A stretch of DNA of 64,000 bases from Phellopilus nigrolimitatus (taxonomy: Eukaryota > Basidiomycota > Agaricomycetes > Hymenochaetales > Hymenochaetaceae): positions 248,001-312,000 of the forward strand of contig JAJOHG010000016.1 of assembly GCA_021029095.1 (NCBI GenBank), written 5' to 3'. The notes below the pieces were generated by a model. It was not told the origin of the DNA. It saw only the letters and a list, made by a program, of their open reading frames with translations, and made no database searches. Of the stretch, positions 45,517 through 57,734 are shown one piece after another; within the stretch, counting starts at the first letter, position 1, and every line of letters starts with the position of its first letter. The position numbers were made by a program, and so were the translations under genes.

Positions 45517-48500
45517 ATTGAAAGAATGTGGCGGATTTGCGGATTTGCCTAGTATGCAATGATCTTATCAGCTTTAGCGAGATATAAGACGCATAAAGCT
45601 CCAATTGACGAGAAATTTTATTATTATGAGGAATGAGCAGCGGGTCGAAATATTTTGTTATCCGTGTTATTACGACGCCTTACTTCTCCCTAATCAGTCC
45701 AGAACATTATGTAATTTTTCAGTAATCCCCCGTCGTTTTAAGCACCGCCCATTGCTGTCTTCGAAACTTGCTCCTGGGCAACAGCTTCGCTTCGCATTTC
45801 TATTCTTATTTATTTTGGGGCCAGAATTACACAGAACCGCCACAGACAGCACATGGATCTTCATATCTTAGAATCTTAGAATTTAGTCTCGGGCCGAGCA
45901 AAGAAAGAGGCCTGTCCGCTGCGCACAGGTGAAACATAGTGCTAAATATAATTGTCATACTGACCGTGGAGACAAGCCGGCACTATGCTGGGCGCTTTAA
46001 TCACGCGATAGCTGAGATTTAGGAAGCACTTCTGCCTCTTATGTATCCTTCTTCTCCACTCTATCTTCAGCCCGTCGCTTCTGATTTGAAGCTGCGGCAA
46101 CGAAGCTCACCAGCCGTTAGCCACAGAAGCTTTCCGGTGTCTACCTTCCTTTAGCGAATCCTCCGCAATATACCTGTCAACTCGAGAATGAAGAGAGCGT
46201 TAGGTATGTGCGTATAAGCAGTGGAAGTTCTGGATTCAGTATTTGCGCACTAAGTAACGTCTTATTGACACTGCGGTGGATACAAAGTCTTCCGTTCTCG
46301 GGTACTTCAGTTCTCCTCATGGATAAATACCCAATCCGACCCAGTCATATCAAACTTGCTATCATTTGTCTTATCTTACGTCTTTCCTTGTTGCATTACA
46401 CCACACAGTGAGTCATCAAGTCAGAGAGAAGTCGAAGCCTTCGTTTTCGCGTCTGAAGAGGCTGGCCCGCCGACGATCGCCGTATTTCCTGATTCAAGTC
46501 GTTAACCTTCGAAGAATGACCAACGAGTTGGGCACGGGTAGAAGCCCTTAGCTGCTGGATATTTTGGACGTAAGACTGTGCGGGATACGACTATGATGTG
46601 TCGATAGACAGCTAGAATAAGATATGAAATGAGTTAAGCAGTCACTAACCGCCTCAAGGCTCGTAGATGGGACAGGGAATTCGAAGCTGAGAATCTGGAA
46701 AGAATTCAAGGTTGGAGATAATGATCCGCCACTGATACCCTGCTGGCCCAGTCAGATTTCGAGAGCCGAGAGTCCTCAATTTATTCGTACATTGTCCTCT
46801 TGTGGTCTAGTTAAGGTTTGTGCTGGCCCGCATTCAGGCATGCTGTAACCACCTATTTTGAATATAGAAGCTTCCGCCCGATGTAGGTTGTCACTGGCTG
46901 TAATTTGACGGCACACAAATAGACGAAAGATTCTTGACTTTTGAAACTCGACTGAATCGAAGAAGATTATTGGCGTCACTGTGCATCAGGTTCTTGAATT
47001 CTCAACTTCTCGGCCCCATTTCTGAAGCCATTCGAATCACAGGTAGTTCCGCGTAGAGGCAGTGCAGCAGACATCGAGCCCAGAACGCGGGTTGTATCGG
47101 TGACCTGTACGCCGACGTGCATTATCTATCTACCGCAGACAACAATTATATGCATTTGAGAGTCGTCGGTGTCGGACTCGGCGGTACAGTCGAGTACGCA
47201 CCCATAGTTTATGATTTGAAGCTTCCTAGTCGTCGTAGCAACCGCATTTCAGATATTTCCGCTATGCCAGTTCGCTGGGCTCCCATACACTTCTCAATCA
47301 TTACATCGTTGTGCAGTGTCGTAAAGCACAAGGAAATAGGCTTCGAATTGTTCTGTATGGCCTTCACGCATCTGCGGTGCAGTCGATACGAAAGCGCGGC
47401 GCGGAGAGGTGGAGATGATTAATACTGCAAAGCGTGACGAAGCATAGACAAACAGATGATCACGAGGCTGACATGCATGAAATGCATAGCAAACAAACAT
47501 CGAAGCACTCTTTGATAAGCCAGGAGTCAAGAGTCGAAATAATGGTTAAGACCTACATGCATCTTGCACGGGCGCGAAGGTTACACAGCTCCTAAAAAGT
47601 AGCTCTTAGAATCGCAGCATTGTCAAAAGTAACTTGAGAGATATCCGACGGAAGCCATTGGTGATCCTGTCTGGCGTAGGGCTCTCAAGGAAGAACCAAA
47701 TGAAAACTTTCACAAGTGCGCCATAATTTAATAATCTTGCGAAAATCCGAGACAAAAAACAAAGTTCATAGACTCTGCAAACCCAGACGGTCTGCTGTCA
47801 ATTATTTGCGTCCCTGACTGGCATCTATTAAGCTGTAAAGGGATGAGACAGGAAAAGAGCCACGCACGAATTTGTCCTTAACCTAGCTGTCCCTAAGAAT
47901 ATTCTTAGAAACGATACTGGGGTAAGCATGTACCCGAGAGCATTGGCGTCGAGGTGGCAGCCACGAAGCGATTATCGATAACAGATTCAGTACAGTTGAG
48001 CACGACATCAGATTGATTGAGCGCGGAAGAAGCTATGAGCTGTGGGGGACGAATCATTCTGGCCGTAACCTTCTTGATCCTGGAGCGTCAATATTGATAG
48101 CATCACCCTTTTGCGGGAAAATACGGTAAGGGCAGAGGCAAACCAAAGACCCGGAGTTATGCCCAATAACGCAGACCAGACCAGGAAGACGGTGGCATGG
48201 TCTTGACCATATCCGTCCTTGTTATTCTTGCTTGCTTGCTAATATACACGCGTAAGATGGCTAGCCTGTCTGTACGCCGCTGTTCACGTAGGGCTGCGTA
48301 GAATCAAGTTCTCCACAAGAATAGAAAGCCATGAGCTCACAGATGACGGATTAGACTTGCGATGGTGCGAACATACAACGGTGTCTCATTCTGCTGAATT
48401 CGTCGAGACAATCGAGCCTTCCGATATCCCTTATGTAAGCTGCAAGGGAGACTGTGTTCGTATTGTAATCGTGAGAATATGACTATCTTCCTCAATTTTC

Positions 48501-48602
48501 CACCTTCTCCATTCATTTTTTTTTTTGCATTATACGTATGTCTTAGAGCAGATACAAACGAAACTGGGAAAATAGAATTAGGACTTTGGTGCCGCCATCA
48601 CT

Positions 48603-48625
48603 CCCCCCCCCCCCCCTTTTTTTTT
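48603..48625. repeat. Adjacent homopolymers, about 14 C then 9 T
   Basis: A C run of about 14 followed directly by about 9 T. Such tracts are prone to length error in sequencing and to slippage. Confidence 0.85.
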
Positions 48626-48763
48626 GCCACTGCCTGCTGTTTGCTAATGCTAATCTTGATAAATAGATAAATAGGTGTGATTTTGATGTCGGCAAAAAGC
48701 AAAAAGTAACAAACTCTCTTAAATTTTCTAAAACAAAACTTCATCTATGTTTACATAACCCGT

Positions 48764-48912
48764 ATACGACGTATCACCGTATACGGTCAGTACCGTATCA
48801 GTACCGTACCGTACATGCCCACGAAAACATAAAATACGTGACCGTATTGATACTGAACGTACCAGTATCCTGCTTGCAAAAATACGTACGTATCAGTATA
48901 CGGTACGTTGCG
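48764..48912. repeat. Cluster of TACCGTA/TACGGTA palindromic motifs
   Basis: Within 150 bases there are many copies of CCGTAT, GTACGGTAC-like and TACGTACG words, including the palindrome CCGTATACGG at 48777-48786 and CAGTATACGGTACG near 48894. The two halves are related as diffuse inverted repeats. It resembles the end or core of a short mobile element, but no family is recognised. Confidence 0.5.
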
Positions 48913-49309
48913 GAGCCCTAAACATAACTGTAGGACAGTAGAGCTTCCTGTGACCTAAATCTGGGCTATAAAAAAGCTTCCGGATTTAGGCCGACATTGT
49001 CTTATGGACTATGCCATATGTGGAGTTTATATGATATTATTGCTATATTCAGTTTGTTTCAAAATAGGGCTGACCAACATTTTTCTCTTTCAACAATAAT
49101 CAGCAAGTACGGAAAATACATGTAGCCTCTTCCCAAATCATTCGGTTACAATATTTCATACATAAATAAAGTATGTTCAACCGATCAGACTCATTGGGTG
49201 GTGAGCGACAAGCATGAAAGACTTCTTTCCGGGCCTTCCCGGTTTGTTGAGGTCAGCCTTCACGTACCGCAGTTTCCTTTGTCTTACGGTCTTATTCCTT
49301 GTTTGAAAG

Positions 49310-50955
49310 ATGTCGACAGATGATGACGCCGACATAGAAGAGTTTGGCAGGTTCATTATTGGAGAAGAGAGCGCGCTGACAGGACCGGAAAGAGCGCAAC
49401 TTGTGAAGGATGTTTACGAGACAGGCGACCCACTCAAACTACAGACCCTCGTAACGCAGGGCACGAAGAACCCAGATACCTGGCCGGTCTATCGAGATGC
49501 TGGTATTGCGGACGCCTTGATCAAGCTTGTGTGCGAAAGAGCTGACCACGGACCAGAAGTCGTACGTGGCGGACAAGAACTGGATTTTTTTTTTTTTTTC
49601 ACAAACCATTTTGATCTTATGCGCAGCCCGAGTTCATTGTGCCCACCTGGAATTTCCCTCTCCAGGGGCTTTTGGGTATAGCCAGGAAAACGCTGGATGG
49701 GTCTGACACAGAATCAGTATTCAGGGAACCTTGGGACGGTCCTACCAACTCGAAGATGCGAGATAACATGGGACGCGTACTGCGCCGCGTCCTTACCGAC
49801 AGGCGGCTCAAGTACGCTCAGCCAAGGGCGGATGTTGCAGAATATCTGTATTGTTTTTTAGAGGCTTGTAACACGGAATGGTATGAGGGTTTTCTTTTTC
49901 TGCAGAACATGAAATTGATGGATTTTTTAGGATACGCTCGGTCCCAGAGATATGGGAGTTCGTGTGGAAGTCTTGGGCACTGGACTCCCTCGGCGACGAC
50001 GACGAAACAAATCTGAGATACGAATTCTCCGCGGAACTCTCGCATGTCCTACGGAAGCTAAGCCCAGACCTCCTTCCCAACTCCCTGCCCGTGCCACCCA
50101 TCTCCGCAGACAACACTGTCAAACGGGGTCTGGCACTTATGCAGAAACTTCCTGAAGAGGAATACAAGCTGATCTTCAAACACCTGGCGACTCTTTCAGA
50201 GATCTCTCGACTTTATCCCTCATTTGCGCGCGCGTTTCTAGAAGGTGGTCTCCTGTCTATGACAGCTGCTGCAATCTCGATTTCCAACGAGACTTCAGGG
50301 TCAATGAGTGGCTCCGAAGGAAGCATCATCAATCTATGGAACGCCATGATCAATACAGATAAAGACGAGAAAGCGCAGACGATGCTCTTCAAAGCGCTGG
50401 AGAAAGGTTTCATGGAGTGCTTCAGCTTCGTTGCTATTCGATGTACCAATGATTATGAGATTGGTACGTGTCAACTGACGCAGTGCCGATTCAAGATCCT
50501 GGCGGTTGACAGTAGTTCTTGCAGTATCGTGTGTGGCATGCCTGGACACAATTCTCGAGTATACGAAGTGCAATCCAGTTCTCGCGCGGCGTCTTGCACA
50601 GACACTCATATTTACGCTCCCGCGCATGGATCGATACAGAACTGAAGCGCCCTTCCCGTCTGTGAGGGCCATAGGAAGCGCGTACATGACATTTGCGAAA
50701 CGTTTGGAGGATGCTATGGGTGCCTTCCTGAAGAGCTGCGCATGGGACGGGTGTCCAAGACGTGCACAGGTTGCAACAAATTCAGATGACGCTCCTCAGC
50801 ACCGATGCTCAAAATGCAAAAGTGTGCACTACTGCGGGCCGACGTGCCAGGCAGGGTGAGTCTGTTGTATCTTATTCCGTTCTGCTCACTGAATGCGAGT
50901 TCTTCAAAGCGACTGGCCGACGCACAAGAAAATATGCAAAAATCTTATCGCATAG
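49310..50955 (+). CDS. MYND-type zinc finger protein
   Basis: Exons 49310-49561, 49627-49880, 49931-50463, 50525-50855 and 50910-50955 give about 471 residues, all in phase. The first ~400 residues are helical, without a recognised catalytic motif (TWPVYRDAGIADALIKLVC, FPLQGLLGIARKTL, PEIWEFVWKSWALDSL, TLSEISRLYPSFARAFLEGG). The C-terminus is a complete MYND finger. Its zinc ligands are C-A-W-D-G-C, CSKCKSVHYC, C in GPTCQAGDW, and H-K-K-I-C, with a terminal KNLIA. MYND fingers bind proline-rich partners. Many basidiomycete genomes carry such 'helical + MYND' proteins of unknown role. The last intron splits the finger between QAG and DWPTHKK. Intron 1 contains a run of ~15 T. Confidence 0.9.
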
Positions 50956-53779
50956 GTAAAGCTGATCGAGTGTTTGTATTTCTTGGTGAACCTCAACTTT
51001 CAAATTTCCTCATTTCTTGTACTTCCGCCTCTGCTTGATGCCAAACAGTAAACGTTTCTGTACGACAATGTACGGTAAAATGTATACATTTCTATGTATT
51101 TCGTATGCGTCCGATCTCGAAGCAAAATGATTAGGTTGACTGTGCAGTACACGTTCGCAAGTAAAGCACAGGAGAATTGGTTCGTGCGAGATTTAATTTG
51201 ACATCACAACGAAGGATGCACGACAGTAACATGGAAACAGCTATGAAATAGCCGAACTGCCGGGGAAAAACAGAGTCAGATGGCAAATGAATATAAAAGC
51301 AGGAATAGACGAGCTTACGAGCCACAAATATGCGCCCCAGAAACGTCTGATCCACAGAAACCGTCTTCTTGACCCATGGCCCTCATCGTATCAACAAGCG
51401 GTTCGAGTAGTATGTGGTCCAAGCCGGAGCTCGATAAGGGGTAATTGATTTCCATTGCGCCACTGCATCGCAGCGTTAGGAAGCGCACGAAACTGGTGCA
51501 TTCCGCGAAGGCAAACTCCCGTAGCTAATGCGTAGACATTCACCAGCGATCGACGATGTTGGTGTTAGTCGGCAAGAAAGTGCGCGGCTTATGATCAACC
51601 TTTACGAATTAGGCTGGACTATGTCAGCAGGCGTCCAGTAGAGAAGTTGGTTGAAAAGCAGTTGGTCCCGTAAGGCTACGGCAATTTGGGGTAGATAGGT
51701 AGCATTGGCCAAGGAACCTTATCTGTTTCCCAAGGTCCAGGACAGTCCAGGGTAGCCAGAGCTGATGATGCGTCGGAAAACAGAATTTGTACCATTCCAG
51801 TCATCGGACGAAAAACCCCTGGAAGGAGAATCTGTGATGAAGAATCTCGCGAAAGGATAGCAGATATGGGTGGAAGTGAAGTGTTTTCGAAAGGTGATCA
51901 CGAATTCCGCACTAGATTGCCAGTAAAAGTGAAGCGGACGCATCGACGGCATTTCTGGAGTGTGCAGAGGCTTTCAAGCACGGGCGGTTGAAACCCGAGT
52001 CTCCGCTGAGTGGTAATTGATTTTCAAAGTGCAGGATACACAAGGATTGGACTGAAGGCGGCCAGCAAAGAGATCTTCAACGCGACATAGCCCTGAAACG
52101 TCTGTCCAGTGTTTGTGTTACTACACGCTCCCCAGCCTTTGGTAATACGCAAGACCAGCAAGCTCTCGCCACGCATTGAGCCACAAGGAGAAGCATCTGA
52201 GCGCAATGAAGCAGAGACTGTTGATCATGTGTACCCTTTCGGACATTCTGAAGAGATTGGGGCGTGCGATCGCAAGAAGTGCGGCACGCACAGTGACAGC
52301 CGTGGAGTCCAGGATGACACAAGAAGCCCTGTCGGCGAGTATATGGGTGGATTCTGGAGTATGCATTGGCGGGAACCACGCTGAAACCTACAACAGCCAT
52401 GCCTGATACGAAAACAAAGGAAGTTCAGACAATGAAAAAGTGCAATGCCACTCGACGACTCACCGTCCCTAAACATGCTCCTTCCGAACGAATTTTGTCC
52501 AATCTCCTGACATGGGCTGAGTAGTCGTCCGTACTCGATTATACGGCCCTTAGATGCAGTTTGCAGGCCAATCAAATCGACCGTCGAAACTTGAGGGTTA
52601 ATTGATTTTTTAATACCGATGCCTTAACCAGTCGTTGACGACTAGAGCTCTCGGGAAGAAATCGCTTCTCCTCCTTTCCTTGGCGTCAGCTATTAAAGGT
52701 GAAATAGGAGAAAGCAGATGTAAGTACGTACGATTCGCCGACGCCAAATGGCGCGAAGTACGGTGGGGTTGCGGAAGTCTTGTAGACTCGGTCACGTTGA
52801 GCTCGCTACCATATAAAGCTTTTTTTTTCAGAACTCCGATAGAAATTGGGGATCGACGCTGCAGCGACTCTTTTTGTCAAACTTTCCAGCTCTCACTTGA
52901 AGCAGTCATGGACCTCGCATTCCATCTGTCGAGTGCTCATAGGACTCGGTGCAGTCAAGATCATTAACTTAGCGTCTCTGCGATATGAGTCAGGAAACTA
53001 TGATCAGCATTTTTGCAAGGGACTGATCAATGAAAAGTCGACCTGGCAGCTGGTCACACAGGCGCTCAATCATGCTGAACAACAATTGCCGAATTATGGG
53101 TTATCAGTACAGACTCAATTCTGCATGCATGATATTGGTGTATAGCGCAATGACAAGTCACCAATTACATATGATATCTCACTGATGGTCCTGATGTGCG
53201 CCCAAAGCTCTCGGAATGCCTCTCGCCATCCGCTAGTTCAAAAGAGCTTTTATGGTGTCGTGGGCATTCATAGGCACGCATTTCTTAACAACCATCTCCG
53301 AGTTCTTGTTCGACCTGCTCAAACACTCCGCATGCCAGCGAATGACTCGCCTCGAGCTCCATAAAAATTGGATCGTAACCCCAAGACCATCTCGGGCTCG
53401 AGCACAGATTCGGAAGCATAAGAAGATTGATTCAGTGTTCGAGACGATTGGAAAACAGCGCACCCGCCTGCTCTTGCTACCTGTTCTTCAGCCTCTTCAG
53501 TCGGAGTGCTCGGCTTTTCCGGCTCAATACTTGCTCTTTGTATCCAACCATGAAGAACGTTGTGAGCGAGGCCAGCCGCCACATGGTTACGAACCTACCT
53601 GAACTCTCCTGAGCCCCGACAGCTTTGCTTTCCATCCCGCGCAATATTGGACGCGTCGCCATCCACGACGGACTAGTAACCACCATGGTAGCTGGTTACG
53701 ATCCTGGTGCAAACTGCGCGAGACACAAGAACGTGCGCCATGCCGTGCACATTGACCGTCGAACCATCCAACAATACCT
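50956..53779. other. Intergenic region with remnants
   Basis: Open frames are short. The minus strand at 52370-52024 contains a hydrophobic, membrane-like stretch (VALKISLLAAFSPILVYPA) split over frames, possibly a decayed membrane-protein gene. Bases 51280-51720 are a dispersed repeat shared with 56300-56730. An additional frame at 52635-52967 (+) has no recognised domain. Confidence 0.35.
51280..51720. repeat. Dispersed repeat, copy 1
   Basis: This shares blocks with 56300-56730 in the same orientation: CTTCTTGACCCATGGCCCTCATC vs CTTCTTGGTCCATCGCCCTCATC, and CACCAGCGATCGACGATGTTGG..GTAGTCGGCAAGA vs CACCAACAACCGACAATGTTAG..GTAGCCGGCAAGA, each within the same spacing. On the minus strand both copies contain an ATG followed by ~19 open codons and a GTAAGC donor, so the unit may derive from a gene. 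Confidence 0.55.
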
Positions 53780-55425
53780 TTCGACGTTCCTGACGAAATC
53801 TGGTTCAACATCGCGTTGTGTTTGGGCTTAAAGGACGTCCTGCATCTTGAGGCTGTGGGTGTTCCCAACGTGTTTACCTGGCCGAATGGCAAGTTAATTT
53901 AACTATTTAACTTGTTTCAGACGTGCAAGTTTCTCCTCGCGGTCGTTTCCAACAAGTCCTTCTGGCTGAAACGCGTCCATGTGCTGGACCAAGAGTATGC
54001 ACCAGATGTACCCCGCCACATCTCCGTCAGTGAGGTGAATCGGCAGAAGCTGCGATCCCTAGTTGTGCGTGCACACCGGCGACATTTCAACTGCACCAGT
54101 TCTCGAATCACCCCGCTGCAGCCCACGCGCGAGCTCGAAGTGCCCATTGGATGGATTGACACTGACGGCCGACGTGATGGAGTTGGTTGGCGTGGGGTGC
54201 TGCTCTCTGGGGGCGCACTTTTTCTGGCCCTCCGGCCTGCGAGGTACTTGCAGTGCTGGAACGTGCAGAGAAGCAAGTGTATCTGGACATACCCGCCGGG
54301 CGCCCCAAATGACGCACGTAACAGGCATACGCTGAAAGTGTGCAACTTCAGTTATGACATGCAGGCGAACGGCGACGTGCGCGTGCTAGTGGTAAGCGAA
54401 TTTGCTGCCATTGAAGCCAGAGAGAGGTAAGAGAGGCAATGCTGAAGGAGCACTTAAACTGCTGTTGTACTAATACTTTACTGTTATTCAGAACTCTCGA
54501 AATATTCCAAATTGGAGCTAAGACAGGGTCAGAGACTTTGCTTTACGACATTAAGCCAGAAGATCTTGATAAATCGAACGGGATGGTGAAGTTTTCAAAG
54601 TTGAGTGGCAATGTGGCGGCAGTCTGCTCGATCAGTCAAATCGTCCTGATATTTTGGGAGGAAGACCGCTCGGTCGTAATCCTCGGGGTGCGTATCCACG
54701 TCTTATGAAAGTGCATGGGATAAAATGACCGATGCTTTTCCTTATAGAGCCTTTTCGGCTGCATAGATCTGGTAGACGGCTATCTCATTGCCATGACCCA
54801 TGGCCAGTGGAGCGAGTCAATCAGTGTTGTTCTGATTTCGTCTTTACGCAACACCCGGCTTCGTGCGGCAACACCGAAGCTGATACTCAGTGACATCCTT
54901 TATGCCAGCTGCCCCATCCCGAACCTCCCGCAGCCGATCATAACGGGGGCATCACTGTCCGTCTGCACCTTCCACTGGATGGCCGAAGCAGAAAGGAAAC
55001 GAAAAGGCATCACTATCACCACACTGCTGAGCGTACTAGGTGAACAACCTTCTCACTTTTACCCTGTGATGGACTCTTTCCGGTTGGAGACTGCCGCAGA
55101 CTTATCCAAGTCCGAGGCCGTGCTTCCAAGCGATAGCCTTCCATGCCTCAGGCATATTGGGCATATAAAGTCTACCGCCTTGACCCGGCAGTCTAACTTC
55201 AGAAGCGCTGCGAGCCAATCGTCACAAGCAGGCTCGATAACGATCGTGACCAACTTCAATGGAGCCTTTGTGCGGTGTCTGGCCACCGTCTCTCGTGAGG
55301 AAGAGATGGTGTTCCGCCCACTCAATGTCCCAAACGAGGCAGACGTGCATGTGGAGTTCTACAGCGGCGCGCTTTATTTCCAGACAGAGGACAGGGAATC
55401 TGTCGTCATCCAGTATTTCGACTAA
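53780..55425 (+). CDS. F-box protein with beta-propeller-like C-terminus
   Basis: Exons ~53780-53854, 53921-54426, 54492-54687 and 54748-55425 (TAA 55423-55425), in phase from the F-box on; about 485 residues are seen. The F-box reads FDVPDEIWFNIALCLGLKD, then VLHLEA / TCKFLLAVVSNKSFW across the first intron. The rest has repeating beta-strand-like segments (LLSGGALFLALRPARYLQCW, VRVLVVSEFAAIEARER, VAAVCSISQIVLIFWEE, GCIDLVDGYLIAMTHG), as in many Agaricomycete F-box proteins whose C-terminus resembles a propeller. F-box proteins bind Skp1 and present substrates to SCF ubiquitin ligase; the substrate here is unknown. The start is unresolved: a TGA lies at 53753-53755 in the F-box frame, so a short first exon upstream is required. 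Confidence 0.85.
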
Positions 55426-55984
55426 GGCTTTGTATGATGACTGAATTGTGTTTTTCCGTAACCACATAGATCACATAAATATCAGTTTAGCATTGAATAT
55501 TTCTTGTCAATGGAAATATTGTGCAGCAGATTATGAATTCTTGAAATACAAGGCTGCGTTGACTCTTTACATATATGACTTACATGTATGCTGCACCCGG
55601 CCCTTGAGGCCAGCACCTGTTCTCAATTGTCTCCCCTGACAACGTGCATCTGTCTGCTTCGAAGATCCGGCTTTCCATATCTTGCTACAACATATTTGCA
55701 GCAGATTCACGTATTTATAATCGCTCTCCAGCCCTCCCTCTTCACATACTGCCGTCCCCCACATCCTCGCACCCACCTCTCTCTCGTATGCATCATGAAC
55801 CCGATCCGCAAATATAGAGCTCTGATTCCAAGTCGCTTGCGTCCGTGTCCCTATCCTCAGCGACGCTCTGTCTACGTCCAGTTCAGAACCAGAGGATGGA
55901 AACAGTGCGCCGGCAATGGCGGCAGCGTCCGGCGGGTGCGCCGTGTTCGGGACACGAAGATGGCCCACAGGCCCGGCGCAGCGC

Positions 55985-56110
55985 GCCCGCTCATCGTTGC
56001 CACCCGTAGCCGGCGACGGCGGCGGCAGCACGTGCCCGTCGTGCGAGCCCGTTTCGACGAGGTGGAACGAGCGCCCGCAGCTCGGCGCCCACGCGACGCT
56101 CGCCGCCGCG
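55985..56110 (-). pseudogene. Fragment of a Seh1/Sec13-type WD-repeat gene
   Basis: The minus strand reads AASVAWAPSCGRSFHLVETG followed by SHDGHV. This closely resembles a blade of the nucleoporin Seh1 (VAWAPS.GRS.HL.ATGSRDGHVRIW). After GHV the propeller pattern is lost and the frame becomes low-complexity Pro/Gly-rich. Only about one blade is left, and there are no neighbouring exons. It is GC-rich relative to its surroundings, like the aldolase fragment at 3.8 kb. Confidence 0.6.
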
Positions 56111-56299
56111 TACGCCCGCTCCTGCTCCCGCCGCGCCTCCACGACCAGGCACCCCCCAAATTGTACGGTCCATGAGCTCCTACCTTCACCGACCCAGAAA
56201 CGGTGCTGGGGCCGGGTGCGGGACGACTTGTGTGTCTTCACGGACAAACAAGGGAGTTGACGTGGTCTGAGCTGCTTACGAGCCAGAGAAGAGTCTACG

Positions 56300-56730
56300 C
56301 GTACATATAAAACAATCGGACTGCCGGGTGAAGGAATAGATACGAAACCATATATGGATGGGCTTACAAGCGAGCTCCAAAAACGCGTGGTAAATAGATA
56401 CCACACCTTCTTGGTCCATCGCCCTCATCACTAGTTCGAGGCGCTAGAAGGTTCACAAAATAGTTGCATCCCGTAAGAAGGACTCCCGAGGTTATGTGCG
56501 TGGATACTCACCAACAACCGACAATGTTAGTAGTAGCCGGCAAGAGAGGTGAGGCTGATGATCAACTTTCAAAACTGAGGCCGTCCTATGTAAGCGCACG
56601 CCCGGTTGGTCGCCGACGGTTGGTGAGAGCCGACCTCGAGGAACAGGGTTTAGTCCCGAGAACCTAAGGCAATTTGATTTAGCATTGGCCCCCAAAAGGT
56701 TTATTTTTACGTGAAATCCGGGGCAGTATA
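56300..56730. repeat. Dispersed repeat, copy 2
   Basis: This is the second copy of the 51280-51720 repeat. It begins near ACGCGTACATATAAAAC and runs to ~56730, with the shared GGCCCTCATC-like, CAATGTTAG and GCCGGCAAGAG blocks. It abuts the WD-repeat fragment. Confidence 0.55.
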
Positions 56731-57734
56731 TGGTTGACGATACTTCATGAGAACAAAGCACACCTAAATGTGTCTGCTTTCTTTCCAGTCCAAGAATAAC
56801 AAGAAAACCCGCGACATGTTTTTTTAAACTCAGATAAACACCGACGTTTTCATTTTGTTTTCGTCTCAAGTCAAGTTAAAAACCAAAGCCGAGGAGCATC
56901 ACCGAGGCTCGGAAATTAGACTTTTGAGAGTGCCAGGGATGCACGCCGATCGCCGAGAAGCCGTCAATCAGCCTCTCTGGTTAAACTTTAAACTCAAAAA
57001 GGCAGGTTCTTCTGGACACATAAACCCTCCCTTGTGACTGCCCATTAAACATCGCAGTCGAATTCGCATCGCAACTCATCTGCATCATTCCATAGAGCTT
57101 CGAGATCATTGCATTTCTCATGTAACCCGCACTCGCATCCATCTGAATAAAAAGAACGAGCGCGCATTCTTCCATCCGTCTTCCATCGATACATTTTGCG
57201 TCCAGACTCGAATATCTGTTTCTCCCACTCCAAGGTTCGCCGGCGAGCTCAGTAATCGATGTAACAGAGCCAGATTTACTCTGATTTAGTCGCCGCCACA
57301 GTATTCGAACATTCGAAGTTCAGATAACAGTTTGAAGAAGAACGATTGAACGATGCACCGGTAGAATGTCATCATTCCCCCGCCCCGGTACACTTGCGCA
57401 GCACTCACACTGGAAGATTTGGCTTGACGATCGACCCGATAACGCACAGAGCACGCACAACGCATCAGCAGTAAGTAACTCCCTATATACAGACTGACTG
57501 TCCGAGCGACCCCGTAGAGAGAGAATTGACATAAGTACATAAATGCTACAAGGAAGACATACACGAAATGCGAGATGTTCGGGCGACGCGACAAGAAAGG
57601 AGGGCAACGAGCGACGAATATTTATCCCACCGAAGCGGGGAGGAGACGAGCCAGATAGACAGGTAGGCCGATACACAGATGATCAGATCCTGATCATATG
57701 CCATCGCGACTACGCAATTGAGCGTCGCTCAGCT

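Larger units (their letters stand above)
45517..49309. other. Intergenic region
   Basis: About 3.8 kb with only short frames and no recognised domain. Notable structures are the homopolymer at 48603-48625 and the TACCGTA-rich cluster at 48764-48912. No RNA gene is supported. Confidence 0.5.

Noticed and set aside
52024..52575. Possible multi-pass membrane protein on the minus strand
   Set aside because: Hydrophobic stretches occur in several frames with no consistent splicing; not enough to call a gene.
55567..56406. 279-codon minus-strand frame as a whole gene
   Set aside because: Only ~35 codons resemble a known protein (a WD blade); the remainder is low-complexity, overlaps a dispersed repeat and lacks a plausible start.
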